From contig JAGWYA010000001.1 in assembly GCA_018969615.1 (NCBI GenBank), positions 118,567-169,140 of the forward strand: a stretch of 50,574 nt of DNA, written 5' to 3'. How positions within the stretch are numbered: the first letter of the stretch is position 1; the number at the start of each line of letters is the position of its first letter. Made by a program: the position numbers and the translations under genes. The notes beneath the pieces were generated by a model. It did not search any database. It was not told the origin of the DNA and saw only the letters and a program-made list of their open reading frames with translations. Shown here one piece after another: positions 28,135 to 36,850 of this stretch. This DNA comes from Patescibacteria group bacterium. Its GTDB lineage: Bacteria; Patescibacteriota; Minisyncoccia; UBA6257; 02-FULL-45-10c.

Positions 28135-28461
28135 TTATTTTGCGGCCGGTTTTGCTGCTGCTGCGGCAGGAGCTGCGGTCGTTGACGCTTCAAGATCGCG
28201 CTGCATCTTACCGCCATGGCGCGTAAATTTGCGGGTCAGCGAAAATTCGCCGAGACGATGACCGACCATCTCTTCTTTGATCGTTACTTCGATGAAGTTC
28301 TTCCCGTTATGGATACCAAACGTGTATCCGACCATTTCAGGCGCAACCTCGGAGTCCCGGGACCACGTCTTAATGACCGTCTTGCCGTCGGGTTTCACTT
28401 TCGAGATCTTCTTCAGAAGTTTTGGATCCACGTACGGACCCTTTTTGCTTGAGCGTGACAT
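28135..28461 (-). CDS. rpsS: 30S ribosomal protein S19
   Basis: S19 sits in the 30S head near the A site. The start [19 protein letters not shown] and the core [34 protein letters not shown] match the family. An Ala-rich tail (residues about 92-108) extends the usual 91-95 residue length. It starts 10 nt after the rplB stop. Confidence 0.97.
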   Translation of the reverse strand: MSRSSKKGPYVDPKLLKKISKVKPDGKTVIKTWSRDSEVAPEMVGYTFGIHNGKNFIEVTIKEEMVGHRLGEFSLTRKFTRHGGKMQRDLEASTTAAPAAAAAKPAAK

Positions 28462-28471
28462 AGTATGAGTA

Positions 28472-29299
28472 TTATTTCTTTACACGGCGGCTCATGATGA
28501 GCTTGTTGGACCATTTCTTCGGATGACGAGTCTTGTGTCCGCCGGTCACCTTACCCCACAGGGTCTTCGGGCGCTTCGTACCGCGCGGCTGGCTTCCTTC
28601 ACCGCCACCATACGGGTGATCAACCGGGTTCATTGCTTTACCGCGAACGGTCGGACGAATACCGAGCCAGCGGGAACGTCCCGCCTTTCCGATATTCACC
28701 AAGTTCCAATCCTCGTTCGATACCTGGCCGATGGTCACCAAGCCGTCTGACGGCACCTGGCGCACTTCACCGGAAGCAAGCTTCACGACGGAATATTTCC
28801 CTTCATGACCGAGCACTTCCACGTACGAACCTGCGGAGCGGGCCATTTGGCCTCCTTTTCCGAGGGTCATTTCCACGTTGTGAACCTGATAGCCGATCGG
28901 AACGTTCTTGATCGCCAAACGATTCCCTACTTTCAACGGCGCCTGGACCGAAGTGACGATCATATCGCCGACCTTCAGATCTTTCGGGGCAAGCATATAT
29001 ACGCGCTCGCCGTCATTGTAAACGACGCGGGCGATGAACGCCGTACGATACGGATCATATTCCAACGTTTCCACGCGGCCCGGAATATCCATTTTCGCCT
29101 GACGGAAATCCACCATGCGATAGGTCTTCTTATTGCCGGATCCCTGATGGCGCGTTGTAATACGGCCGAAACTATTGCGGCCTCCGCGTGCCGGAACGTT
29201 CATGGTCAGCGACTTGAACGGGCGCTCTTTGCTGAGACCCGAGTAGTCGACCGTGGTCATTTGCCGGCGGGATGGAGTTGTTGGTTTATAATGTTTCAT
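28472..29299 (-). CDS. rplB: 50S ribosomal protein L2
   Basis: L2 is a primary 23S rRNA binder next to the peptidyl-transferase centre. The 275-residue protein has the full OB and SH3-like domains and the C-terminal [12 protein letters not shown]. Most bacteria have DHPHGGGEG here: the first His is kept and the second is replaced by Tyr. Archaeal and eukaryotic L2 have Phe at that place. Otherwise canonical in length and order. Confidence 0.98.
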   Translation of the reverse strand: MKHYKPTTPSRRQMTTVDYSGLSKERPFKSLTMNVPARGGRNSFGRITTRHQGSGNKKTYRMVDFRQAKMDIPGRVETLEYDPYRTAFIARVVYNDGERVYMLAPKDLKVGDMIVTSVQAPLKVGNRLAIKNVPIGYQVHNVEMTLGKGGQMARSAGSYVEVLGHEGKYSVVKLASGEVRQVPSDGLVTIGQVSNEDWNLVNIGKAGRSRWLGIRPTVRGKAMNPVDHPYGGGEGSQPRGTKRPKTLWGKVTGGHKTRHPKKWSNKLIMSRRVKK

Positions 29300-29324
29300 A
29301 AGTATCTCTAGTGAGCTTGCCGAA

Positions 29325-29603
29325 CTATTGCGGTAAGATATCCAATTTCTGGCCCTTTTGCAAGGTCATAATGACCTTTTTATAGCCCGGCTTCGAGCCG
29401 AGGCGGTTCCCGATGATGCGTTTTTTCGGTTTCGTATTGATCACGTTCAGCTTCACCACCTTGACCGAATACTCGGTCTCGACGATCTTCTTCGCTTCAT
29501 TCGCGGTGGTACCCCGATCTACCAAAAACACATACTTCCCAACCTTGCCCATATCGGTGGATTTTTCGGTCACGATCACGTTTTTGACGAGTGCTTTGTT
29601 CAT
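29325..29603 (-). CDS. rplW: 50S ribosomal protein L23
   Basis: L23 borders the exit tunnel and docks trigger factor and SRP. The 92-residue protein has ALVKNVIVTEKSTDM and the central VDRGTTANEAKKIVETEYSVKVVKLNVINT, then RRIIGNRLGSKPGYKK-like sequence (KKRIIGNRLGSKPGYKKVIM). Normal length and order between rplD and rplB. Confidence 0.97.
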   Translation of the reverse strand: MNKALVKNVIVTEKSTDMGKVGKYVFLVDRGTTANEAKKIVETEYSVKVVKLNVINTKPKKRIIGNRLGSKPGYKKVIMTLQKGQKLDILPQ

Positions 29604-29610
29604 ATGAAAA

Positions 29611-30225
29611 TTAGTTCAGTTCCGTGAGCGCTTTTTGTTCGATGACAACCACCGTGTGCGATGCGACCGCATGCACGTTCATATTCTTCGCAAGGACCGG
29701 GGTCACGCGCGCGATATTCTTCGCTGCACGCATCGCGGCGGCGTTCTCGTTCGCCAGAACCAAAAGGACCGACTTTGCGCCGGCAAGATTCTTAAGCGCG
29801 TGGGCAAGCACTTTCGTTTTTGCCCCCTCAGCGGAAAAACCGCTGACCACCTTCAACTGCTCATCCGCAGCTTTCCGTGATAAGACGCTCTGCAATGCCA
29901 TATCTCCCATTCCCCGATTCACTTTTTGAGAACGGTCGGTCGTATTGCGCGGACCGAAGCTGACGCCGCCATGTCGCCACAACGGAGAACGGATCGAACC
30001 GTGACGCGCACGGCCGGTTCCTTTCTGTCTCCACGGCTTAATGCCGCCGCCGCTTACTTCACCGCGGAATTTCGTATGCGCGATCGGAGTGCGCTTGTTG
30101 GATGCGATCGACTTATACACCTGATGGACCAATGACGGATTCCATGCAGCCGACAAAAACGCCGGCGCCTGCATATCGCCTGAAACATTGCCGTCCTGAT
30201 TGTATACTTTGATCGTCGTTGCCAT
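29611..30225 (-). CDS. rplD: 50S ribosomal protein L4
   Basis: L4 reaches the exit tunnel and, in E. coli, represses the S10 operon by attenuation. The extended loop is present: SNKRTPIAHTKFRGEVSGGGIKPWRQKGTGRARHGS. At 204 residues it has normal length. A terminator-like hairpin lies just before rplC, one gene upstream, which makes an L4 feedback loop possible; this is inference. Confidence 0.97.
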   Translation of the reverse strand: MATTIKVYNQDGNVSGDMQAPAFLSAAWNPSLVHQVYKSIASNKRTPIAHTKFRGEVSGGGIKPWRQKGTGRARHGSIRSPLWRHGGVSFGPRNTTDRSQKVNRGMGDMALQSVLSRKAADEQLKVVSGFSAEGAKTKVLAHALKNLAGAKSVLLVLANENAAAMRAAKNIARVTPVLAKNMNVHAVASHTVVVIEQKALTELN

Positions 30226-30234
30226 ATAAATGTG

Positions 30235-30663
30235 TTATGCCATCTTTACCAATTTCACTTTCGCCCGCGTCTTTCCCGGAACGGAACCGTTCAGGAGGAC
30301 CAAGCCCTTTTCTTTATCTACCTCGATGACGAGGAGGTTCAGGATGGTCTTCTTGTTGGTACCCATGTGTCCCGCCATTTTTCTTCCCGGAACAATGCGC
30401 TGCGGAGCCGTGCTGCCGATGGAACCCGGCGCGCGATAGCGGTTCTTCTGACCATGGGTCTTCGGGCCGCCGGCAAAGCTGTAGCGCTTCACGCCGCCCT
30501 GAAAACCATGCCCCTTGATGTTCCCGGACACTTTCACCAGATCTCCCGCCTGCAGCTGTTCCGCATCCGCGCGGTCAGCCAACTGCAACGGAGACACCGC
30601 CATCAAAGCGTTGTCTTTCCAGAGCTGGGTCATTTTCAGTTTTGTTGCGGATATTTTTTTCAT
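30235..30663 (-). CDS. rplC: 50S ribosomal protein L3, internally shortened
   Basis: L3 is a primary 23S rRNA binder near the peptidyl-transferase centre. The essential central extension is intact (GHGFQGGVKRYSFAGGPKTH, then PQRIVPGRKMAGHMG). At 142 residues it is far below the usual 205-215. Compared with the family from memory, the N-terminal strand KISATKLKMTQLWKD is present, but about 55-60 residues are missing after residue 28 from the beta-barrel domain. The start is 12 nt after the U-run of a strong terminator hairpin. Confidence 0.93.
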   Translation of the reverse strand: MKKISATKLKMTQLWKDNALMAVSPLQLADRADAEQLQAGDLVKVSGNIKGHGFQGGVKRYSFAGGPKTHGQKNRYRAPGSIGSTAPQRIVPGRKMAGHMGTNKKTILNLLVIEVDKEKGLVLLNGSVPGKTRAKVKLVKMA

Positions 30664-30673
30664 AGCGTTTGCT

Positions 30674-30708
30674 GTAAAAAACAGCCGGATTAGCCGGCTG
30701 TTTTTTAC
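30674..30708 (-). terminator. Terminator/attenuator between rpsJ and rplC
   Basis: A perfect 15-bp inverted repeat with a 5-nt loop. Its GC core CAGCCGG/CCGGCTG is followed by TTTTTT on the minus strand. It sits inside the S10 operon, 39 nt after rpsJ and 11 nt before the rplC ATG. Upstream, GGATTTAGCC could pair with GGCTAATCC in the hairpin loop and arms, forming an alternative structure. Confidence 0.8.
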
Positions 30709-30746
30709 AAAACATCTTTGGCTAAATCCTTACGATGTGATAGAGC

Positions 30747-31073
30747 TTACACCATCTTGATCTCTATATCAACACCTGCAGGCAGATTCAGTGACGAGAG
30801 CGATTCAATGATCTTCTGGCTCGGATTGAGAATGTCCACCAATCGCTTATGCACCCGAAGTTCGAACTGCTCGCGGGAATCTTTATGAACGAACGTGGAA
30901 CGATTCACCGTATACTTCTTGATCTCGGTCGGTAACGGGATCGGTCCGAGGACCTCGGCATCGTTGCGCTTCGCCGTATCAATGATCTGCCGGCACGAGC
31001 TGTCGATCAGCTTGTGGTCGTAGGCCTTGATGCGCAAGCGTAATTTTTCTGAAGGAAGTTCTTTTTTCGCCAT
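30747..31073 (-). CDS. rpsJ: 30S ribosomal protein S10
   Basis: S10 lies in the 30S head and is also NusE in antitermination complexes. The 108-residue protein shows [49 protein letters not shown] and a hydrophobic C-terminus GVDIEIKMV. It follows tuf by 19 nt and precedes the hairpin that separates it from rplC. Confidence 0.98.
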   Translation of the reverse strand: MAKKELPSEKLRLRIKAYDHKLIDSSCRQIIDTAKRNDAEVLGPIPLPTEIKKYTVNRSTFVHKDSREQFELRVHKRLVDILNPSQKIIESLSSLNLPAGVDIEIKMV

Positions 31074-31092
31074 AAGGATTCAATAAGAGGGA

Positions 31093-32292
31093 CTATTTGA
31101 CGATCTTCAAGACCACACCGGCACCGACGGTCTTGCCGCCTTCGCGGATCGCGAAGCGCTGCTTTTCCTCGAGTGCGACCGGAGCGATCAACTTCACCGT
31201 GATCTTCACGGTATCGCCAGGCATAACCATTTCCATACCGGCCGGCAACACAACCTCACCGGTCACGTCAGTCGTACGGATATAGAACTGCGGCTTATAT
31301 CCCTTGAAGAACGGAGTGTGGCGGCCACCTTCATCCTTGCTCAAAACATACACCTCAGCTTCGAACTCAGTGTGCGGGGTAACGGATCCCGGCTTCGCCA
31401 AGACCTGACCGCGCTCCACGTCTTCTTTCTTCGCACCGCGGAGAAGGATACCGACGTTATCACCGGCCTGGCCTTCATCGAGCAGCTTGTTGAACATTTC
31501 AATACCGGTCACAACCGTCTTCATAGTCGGTCTCAAACCGATGATCTCAATTTCTTCGTTCACTTTGACCACACCGCGCTCTATACGGCCGGTCACGACG
31601 GTACCGCGGCCTTCAATGGAGAAAATATCCTCCACCGGCATCAAGAACGGCTTCGAGGTCTCACGGACCGGATCCGGGATGAACTCATCAAGTGCGTTCA
31701 ACAGATCAATGATCGGCTTTGCGGCCGGTTCATCGGCTGACTTCGCTTCCAATGCTTTCAAGGCTGAACCACGGATCACCGGAGTCGTATCACCCGGGTA
31801 TTCGTATTTCTTCAAGAGCTCGCGCACCTCGGATTCAACGAGGTCGACAAGTTCCGGATCATCAACCATATCAACTTTATTCAAGAACACGATAAGGGTC
31901 GGCACACCGACTTGGCGGGCCAACAAGATGTGTTCACGCGTCTGAGGCATCGGACCATCCGCTGCGGACACGACCAAGATCGCACCGTCCATCTGGGCGG
32001 CACCGGTGATCATGTTCTTAATATAGTCAGCGTGACCAGGAGCATCCACGTGAGCATAGTGGCGCTTTTCGGTCTCATACTCCGAGTGGTGCAACGCGAT
32101 CGTGATACCGCGCGCTTTTTCTTCCGGAGCATTGTCGATCTGATCGACTTTCTCTTCTTTCGACGCCCATCCCTTCAAAAAGGCAACGTGCGTGATCGCC
32201 GCGGTCAAGGTCGTCTTGCCGTGGTCAACGTGACCAATGGTACCGACGTTGAGGTGAGGCTTTTTGCGCTCAAATTTCGCTTTTTCTGCCAT
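31093..32292 (-). CDS. tuf: Elongation factor Tu
   Basis: EF-Tu delivers aminoacyl-tRNA to the ribosome. The 399-residue GTPase has GHVDHGKTT, the switch I region [19 protein letters not shown] (usually DCPGH), NKVDMVD and GSALKALE, then domains 2 and 3 ending [11 protein letters not shown]. It leads the S10 block from a consensus promoter, separated from fusA by two small genes on their own promoters. Confidence 0.98.
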   Translation of the reverse strand: MAEKAKFERKKPHLNVGTIGHVDHGKTTLTAAITHVAFLKGWASKEEKVDQIDNAPEEKARGITIALHHSEYETEKRHYAHVDAPGHADYIKNMITGAAQMDGAILVVSAADGPMPQTREHILLARQVGVPTLIVFLNKVDMVDDPELVDLVESEVRELLKKYEYPGDTTPVIRGSALKALEAKSADEPAAKPIIDLLNALDEFIPDPVRETSKPFLMPVEDIFSIEGRGTVVTGRIERGVVKVNEEIEIIGLRPTMKTVVTGIEMFNKLLDEGQAGDNVGILLRGAKKEDVERGQVLAKPGSVTPHTEFEAEVYVLSKDEGGRHTPFFKGYKPQFYIRTTDVTGEVVLPAGMEMVMPGDTVKITVKLIAPVALEEKQRFAIREGGKTVGAGVVLKIVK

Positions 32293-32359
32293 ACGATTTA
32301 TTAATTATTTTTAGTTACTTATTTTTATAATAATTACTGCTCGACGCGTAATAAACAAT

Positions 32360-32389
32360 AGTATATACGAAATGAGAGTTTTATGTCAA
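32360..32389 (-). promoter_or_regulatory. Sigma70-type promoter of tuf
   Basis: TTGACA and TATACT are separated by 18 bp. The start point should lie near 32353, leaving an AT-rich leader of about 60 nt before the tuf ATG, without a clear Shine-Dalgarno sequence. This is the likely main promoter of the tuf-rpsJ-rplC-secY block. Confidence 0.8.
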
Positions 32390-32449
32390 TAGGACCTCCT
32401 GTTCATGGCGCCTATCACCTTGCACTAGGACCACATGCGTCCGCCACCG

Positions 32450-32478
32450 TTGAAACTTTGGTGGACAAGCAGTAAGCT
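32450..32478 (+). promoter_or_regulatory. Probable promoter of CPBP gene
   Basis: TTGAAA, a 17-bp spacer and TAAGCT on the plus strand. The start codon lies 32 nt past the -10 box, with a Shine-Dalgarno sequence between. The -10 is imperfect. Confidence 0.4.
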
Positions 32479-32510
32479 GAGGTCAGTTACTTGGAATCCA
32501 AAGGTGGCCC

Positions 32511-33149
32511 GTGAACCCACTTCTCGAAGTGGCAACGGTGTTCGTCCTTGCGGAATGCGCGATCTGGACATCGGTCCTTTCGCGCGGCATCTCGATCGCC
32601 TGCGGCGTGATCGCGGGGCTTCTCGTTCTGATCCACTGGATCGAAGCCTACTCGCCCGCTGAGATTCGCTCATTTTGGAAACCGAACGGGATGCGGTCGG
32701 CTTATGCGGAATTCGGCGCGCTCGTCGTGCTATTCTCGGCACTGATCGCGCTCATCGGATTCTATGCAAACCCGCATGTCTTTTCAACGCCGCATCTGGT
32801 GAAGCGCTTCGCGATCTCGGTCGGCTGCTACCTCGGCAACGCGCTGTGGCAGCAGCTCCTGGTGCTCGGCTACTTCCTCCCCCGACTGGAGAAAGGAGTC
32901 GATCACGAATGGACCGCGTACGCTGCGCTCGGCTGCATGTTCGCGCTCGTGCATATCCCCAATCCGGTCCTCGTGCCCGTCACGCTGATCGGCGGAATGC
33001 TCTGCGCGTACTACTACCGGAAGACCCGGAACATCTATCTCATCATCCTCGCGCACTCCGTGCTCGCGGTGGGGATCATGTACCTCTTCCCCGCGGCGTG
33101 GCACCACCACCTGCGCATCGGCCCCGGCTTCTGGCGCTGGCACCCGTAA
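32511..33149 (+). CDS. CPBP-family membrane protein, altered active site
   Basis: A 212-residue polytopic protein of the CPBP (Abi/CAAX type II) family. It shows WQQLLVLGYFLPRLEKG (residues 113-129), FALVHIPNP (144-152) and LAHSVLAVG. The family's EExxxR motif reads QQLLVL here, so both Glu and the Arg are absent, while the FxxxH motif is kept. It may be inactive as a protease or use a variant site. The GTG start is set by the Shine-Dalgarno AAAGGTGG just upstream. It is divergent from tuf, with its own promoter and terminator. Confidence 0.72.
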   Translation: MNPLLEVATVFVLAECAIWTSVLSRGISIACGVIAGLLVLIHWIEAYSPAEIRSFWKPNGMRSAYAEFGALVVLFSALIALIGFYANPHVFSTPHLVKRFAISVGCYLGNALWQQLLVLGYFLPRLEKGVDHEWTAYAALGCMFALVHIPNPVLVPVTLIGGMLCAYYYRKTRNIYLIILAHSVLAVGIMYLFPAAWHHHLRIGPGFWRWHP

Positions 33150-33155
33150 AAAGCG

Positions 33156-33189
33156 ATCGCTCCGACATTCCATCGGAGCGATTTTTTTA
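33156..33189 (+). terminator. Terminator of CPBP gene
   Basis: A 10-bp stem ATCGCTCCGA/TCGGAGCGAT with a 7-nt loop runs into a T-tract on the plus strand, 6 nt after the stop codon. Confidence 0.85.
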
Positions 33190-33194
33190 TTTCA

Positions 33195-33227
33195 AATAAA
33201 AAGTCCCCGCCTGTAAAGCGCGGGGAC
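33195..33227 (-). terminator. Terminator of 83-residue gene
   Basis: An 8-bp stem GTCCCCGC/GCGGGGAC followed by TTTTT on the minus strand, 5 nt past the stop codon of the small membrane protein gene. Confidence 0.8.
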
Positions 33228-33232
33228 GAAAA

Positions 33233-33484
33233 TCATACCGCTCTCTTTTTCTTGCCTTCAGTAGAATACAACCTACACAGGAGAACGATCCATATGGCGT
33301 AAACCACAGCTGCGATGATCGAAGACAGCATTGAGTGACAGCTATGATCGAGCACATAACCTAATCCAAGAGCCTCAAGGCTCCCCTGAAGGAACGCATT
33401 GCGGTCCTTCGATCTCTTAAAAATGAGGAGCATTAAAGACAATACGACAACCACCCCTACCCATAGCAACCACTTCGGAATCAT
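33233..33484 (-). CDS. Small two-segment membrane protein
   Basis: I do not recognise this 83-residue protein. It has two hydrophobic segments (about residues 4-22 and 53-72), a middle loop with HSCHS, and a basic C-terminus. It has a full private expression unit: TTGACA-17-TAATAT promoter, Shine-Dalgarno AAGGAGGG 5 nt before the ATG, and its own terminator. It sits between fusA and tuf, splitting the usual str cluster. Confidence 0.72.
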   Translation of the reverse strand: MIPKWLLWVGVVVVLSLMLLIFKRSKDRNAFLQGSLEALGLGYVLDHSCHSMLSSIIAAVVYAIWIVLLCRLYSTEGKKKRAV

Positions 33485-33525
33485 CAGATCCCTCCTTATT
33501 CAGATTGAAACAAACAACTGAAAAT

Positions 33526-33554
33526 ATATTAACCTAAAGTATACTTCCTGTCAA
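33526..33554 (-). promoter_or_regulatory. Consensus promoter of 83-residue gene
   Basis: TTGACA, a 17-bp spacer and TAATAT. The -35 box begins 6 nt after the poly-T of the fusA terminator. The leader is about 35 nt and carries a strong Shine-Dalgarno sequence. Confidence 0.75.
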
Positions 33555-33560
33555 TAAACC

Positions 33561-33585
33561 AAAAACCGCCTTTAAGGCGGTTTTT
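33561..33585 (-). terminator. Terminator of str operon
   Basis: A 10-bp stem AAAAACCGCC/GGCGGTTTTT with a 5-nt loop, followed by T. It lies about 220 nt past the fusA stop, after a structured 3' region. Confidence 0.75.
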
Positions 33586-33679
33586 TATTCTTCTTTTACC
33601 CGACGAGGACTTTCGGTCCTGAGGAAGCTATCGGAGCGCTCTTCTTTTTTTATTCTACGACAAGGCGAGAACTGCTTTC

Positions 33680-33787
33680 GTTCGAGAAACTTTGAGCGCC
33701 GCTGCGCTCGGTATCGCTGAAAGCGATGCGGCGGCGCGAAACGTAAGAGACTGTTGCCGCAGGAGCAACAGTCTCTGGTTCTCGAAC
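33680..33787 (-). other. Cloverleaf-like structured region after fusA
   Basis: An outer 9-bp inverted repeat GTTCGAGAA/TTCTCGAAC encloses two hairpins. One is a two-part stem (GCGCCGC/GCGGCGC with inner ATCGCT/AGCGAT), the other a perfect 12-bp stem AGAGACTGTTGC/GCAACAGTCTCT with a 7-nt loop. The block starts 16 nt past the fusA stop and contains no supported gene. It could be a structured 3' untranslated region or a small RNA. It does not match a tRNA. Confidence 0.6.
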
Positions 33788-33802
33788 AAAAACAGTTCGA
33801 GC

Positions 33803-35905
33803 TTATTTGCGGCCCTCAATGACCTGCTTCGCCACGTTCGCCGGAACCTCTTCGTAGTTCGAGAATTCCATCGTGAAGTTACCGCGGCCCTGGGACATCG
33901 AACGGAGCTTCGTCGCATAGCCGAACATTTCGGAGAGCGGCACTTTCGCGTCGATCACCTTGATATTGCCGCGATCGCTCATCGCTTCGATGCGTCCGCG
34001 CTTCGAGCTGATATCGCCGGTCACATCACCCATGAACTCTGCCGGAACGAGCGTCTGCACTTTCATGATCGGTTCGAGGATCACCGGCTTTGCGCGCTTG
34101 GCGCCTTCCTGTAATGCCATCGATGCCGCGATCTTGAACGCCGCTTCGGACGAGTCAACTTCGTGATACGAACCGTCATACAGCGTTACTTTTACGTCGT
34201 TCAATGGATAACCGGCGACCACACCTTTCTGCATCGCTTCAATGATACCTTTCTCGATCGGCTTAAAGAATTCCTGCGGGATCGCGCCTCCTTTGATCTC
34301 ATTGACGAACTCGAATCCTTTTCCGCTCTCCATCGGCTCAACGCGAATACGCACATGGCCGTACTGACCCTTGCCGCCTGACTGCTTGATATACTTTCCT
34401 TCCGCCTCCGCTTCGCCTTTGATCGTTTCACGGTATGCCACCTGCGGACGGCCGACGTTCGCTTCCACATTGAACTCGCGCTTCATGCGGTCCACGATAA
34501 TTTCCAAGTGCAATTCACCCATACCCCAGATGATCGTTTCGCCGGTCTCGGCGTCGCCGGTCACCCGGAAGGTCGGATCTTCATCAGCCAAACGGCGCAA
34601 CGCCAGACCCATCTTTTCCTGGTCGGCTTTCGTTTTCGGCTCAATGCGGAGCGAAATAACCGGTTCAGGGAATGTGATCTTTTCAAGGACGATCGGGTTC
34701 GCCTCATCGCAGAGCGTGTCGCCGGTCGTCGTGTCCTTCAAACCCACCAGTGCGCCAAGGTTGCCCGCGCCGATCTCTTCCACTTCTTCACGATGGTTCG
34801 CGTGCATACGCACGATACGGCTGACGCGTTCTTTTACGCCTTTCGTTGTGTTCAAAATGTAGGTTCCGCGCTTCAATGTTCCGGAATAGACACGGAAGAA
34901 GGTCAAGCTGCCCACAAACGGATCGGAAGCAACCTTGAACGCCAACGCCGCAAGCGGCGCATCGTCCTTCGGTTCGCGGGCAAGCTCGGCGCCCGTCTTC
35001 GGGTCGGTTCCTTTCGTCGGCGGAAGGTCCAGCGGCGACGGGAGATAATCCACGACGGCATCAAGCATGAGCTGCACGCCCTTGTTCTTCAATGCCGATC
35101 CGCACAGGACCGGAACAAGCGTGTTCGCCAGCGTCGCTTTGCGCAACACTTTCTTCAGCTTATCAACCTCAGGTTCTTTGCCGTCGAGATACTGCGCCAT
35201 CAGGTCATCATCCTGTTCCACGATCTTTTCCACCAAGGCATGGCGGCGCTTTTCCGCATCAGCCTTCAGTGATTCCGGAACTTCGCCTTCGATCACCTTC
35301 TCGCCCATATCGCCTTCAAAACGATAGGCTTTCATTTTCAAAAGATCCACCACGCCTTCAAAGGATCCTTCAAGGCCGATCGGGATCTGTACCGGGATCG
35401 CGTTCGGGGTCAACCGGTCCAAAATGGACTGGTAGCTGTTGTCGAAGGACGCACCCATGCGGTCCAATTTATTGATAAAGCACAAACGCGGAACGCTGTA
35501 TTCGTCCGCATAGCGCCAGTTCGTTTCAGACTGCGGCTCCACGCCGGACACGCCGTCGAAGATAACGCAGGCTCCGTCGAGCACACGCATAGAGCGCTTC
35601 ACCTCAACGGTAAAGTCGATGTGGCCCGGAGTATCGATCAGGTTGATGCGATATTCGTGCTGCTTGTCTCCGTTATACACCGTCGGCACCCAGAAGCAGG
35701 TCGTCGCGGCTGAGGTAATGGTAATACCGCGCTCGCGCTCCTGTTCCATCCAGTCCATAACGGTCTCCCCTTCGTGCACTTCACCGATCTTATGGGACAC
35801 GCCGGTATAAAAAAGAACACGCTCCGAAACGGTCGTCTTTCCTGCGTCGATATGGGCGATGATCCCGATATCTCGTGTATTTTCCAGTGAATATTCGCGT
35901 GCCAT
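33803..35905 (-). CDS. fusA: Elongation factor G
   Basis: EF-G drives translocation. The 700-residue GTPase has [29 protein letters not shown] and NKLDRMGA, followed by domains II-V with the domain IV region ([29 protein letters not shown]) and a C-terminal [15 protein letters not shown]-like end ([21 protein letters not shown]). Normal length. It is last in the str operon, 3 nt after the unknown 144-residue gene. Confidence 0.98.
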   Translation of the reverse strand: MAREYSLENTRDIGIIAHIDAGKTTVSERVLFYTGVSHKIGEVHEGETVMDWMEQERERGITITSAATTCFWVPTVYNGDKQHEYRINLIDTPGHIDFTVEVKRSMRVLDGACVIFDGVSGVEPQSETNWRYADEYSVPRLCFINKLDRMGASFDNSYQSILDRLTPNAIPVQIPIGLEGSFEGVVDLLKMKAYRFEGDMGEKVIEGEVPESLKADAEKRRHALVEKIVEQDDDLMAQYLDGKEPEVDKLKKVLRKATLANTLVPVLCGSALKNKGVQLMLDAVVDYLPSPLDLPPTKGTDPKTGAELAREPKDDAPLAALAFKVASDPFVGSLTFFRVYSGTLKRGTYILNTTKGVKERVSRIVRMHANHREEVEEIGAGNLGALVGLKDTTTGDTLCDEANPIVLEKITFPEPVISLRIEPKTKADQEKMGLALRRLADEDPTFRVTGDAETGETIIWGMGELHLEIIVDRMKREFNVEANVGRPQVAYRETIKGEAEAEGKYIKQSGGKGQYGHVRIRVEPMESGKGFEFVNEIKGGAIPQEFFKPIEKGIIEAMQKGVVAGYPLNDVKVTLYDGSYHEVDSSEAAFKIAASMALQEGAKRAKPVILEPIMKVQTLVPAEFMGDVTGDISSKRGRIEAMSDRGNIKVIDAKVPLSEMFGYATKLRSMSQGRGNFTMEFSNYEEVPANVAKQVIEGRK

Positions 35906-35908
35906 AGA

Positions 35909-36343
35909 TTATAAATATGTTTTTATTTCATTGACCAGATCGACGACCTCCTGCACATCTTCTTTTACGAACGGTCGAGAACCTACATCGGTGATATGTT
36001 TCTCTGCTTCTTTTATTCGCGCCCGCAGTTCTTCCTTCTTATCTTGAGGGATCGCGTCAGCAGCAGGAGATTCTAAGAACATTTCTGACGCAAGCAATGG
36101 AACATAAAGTGTATTTCTTCGATACTTTGTCCCGTGCTTATGAAGATTCCACTGCTTCTCCGCCTCAGAACCTTTGACCGCATTCCGAGAAAGCTCAAAC
36201 TCCTGCTCATCAGTAAGAACCGGCCCAGGTTCATCAGACAAAGCAAGAAACTTTTCAATCATCTGCTTCGTGGTAGAACGAGGATCGAATCTTTCAAGTT
36301 TTTTTTCCGGCCCTTTTTCAGATTTGGGAGGTACTTCGGTCAT
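35909..36343 (-). CDS. Unknown protein inserted in str operon
   Basis: I do not recognise this 144-residue protein. It is soluble, charged and mainly helical, with a Lys/Pro/Glu-rich N-terminus and a C-terminal helix ending VDLVNEIKTYL. It lies between rpsG (7 nt) and fusA (3 nt), where most bacteria have nothing. Like its neighbours it has no Shine-Dalgarno sequence, which suggests a resident rather than newly arrived gene. Co-expression with S12, S7 and EF-G suggests, but does not show, a role in translation. Confidence 0.75.
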   Translation of the reverse strand: MTEVPPKSEKGPEKKLERFDPRSTTKQMIEKFLALSDEPGPVLTDEQEFELSRNAVKGSEAEKQWNLHKHGTKYRRNTLYVPLLASEMFLESPAADAIPQDKKEELRARIKEAEKHITDVGSRPFVKEDVQEVVDLVNEIKTYL

Positions 36344-36350
36344 GGCGCGA

Positions 36351-36824
36351 TTATCTCGAGAAGTGAGCGAATGCGCGGTTCGCTTCTGCCATACGGTGCG
36401 TGTCCTGCTTTTTCTTCACGGCAGCGCCGTCGTTCTTCGAGGCAAGGATCAGCTCTTCGGCAAGTTTGTTCGCCATCGGCTTCCCCTTCTTTTTATTTGC
36501 AGCATCAATGATCCAGCGTGCGGCAAGCATGAACTTGCGCTCCTGGCGCACTTCGCGCGGAACCTGATAGTTCGCACCGCCGATACGCTTCGTCGCAACC
36601 TCCACCAACGGGGTCACGTTCTCGAACGCTTTATCAAAAACCTGCAAGGCATCGCCGCTTTCGCCCGCCTCTTTCTTCATGAGGTCCATGGCATCGTACA
36701 TGATCTTTTCCGCAACGCGCTTCTTACCGTCTTCCATCAGATAACTGATAAAGCGGCCGACAGCGACATTGCTGTAGACACGGTCAGGATGATGCGGACG
36801 GGCGTAGTTTCTCTTTTTTCTCAT
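36351..36824 (-). CDS. rpsG: 30S ribosomal protein S7
   Basis: S7 nucleates the 30S head and contacts E-site tRNA. The 157-residue helical protein has VGRFISYLMEDGKKRVAEKIMYDAM, FENVTPLVEVATKRIGGANYQVP and the C-terminal KKKQDTHRMAEANRAFAHFS. It lies 26 nt after rpsL in normal str order. Confidence 0.98.
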   Translation of the reverse strand: MRKKRNYARPHHPDRVYSNVAVGRFISYLMEDGKKRVAEKIMYDAMDLMKKEAGESGDALQVFDKAFENVTPLVEVATKRIGGANYQVPREVRQERKFMLAARWIIDAANKKKGKPMANKLAEELILASKNDGAAVKKKQDTHRMAEANRAFAHFSR

Positions 36825-36850
36825 AACGTAATAAAAATGAAAAGCGATTA

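Noticed and set aside
33655-33918. 87-residue minus ORF overlapping the end of fusA
   Set aside because: It runs in another frame through the fusA C-terminus and the structured 3' region and shows no start signal.
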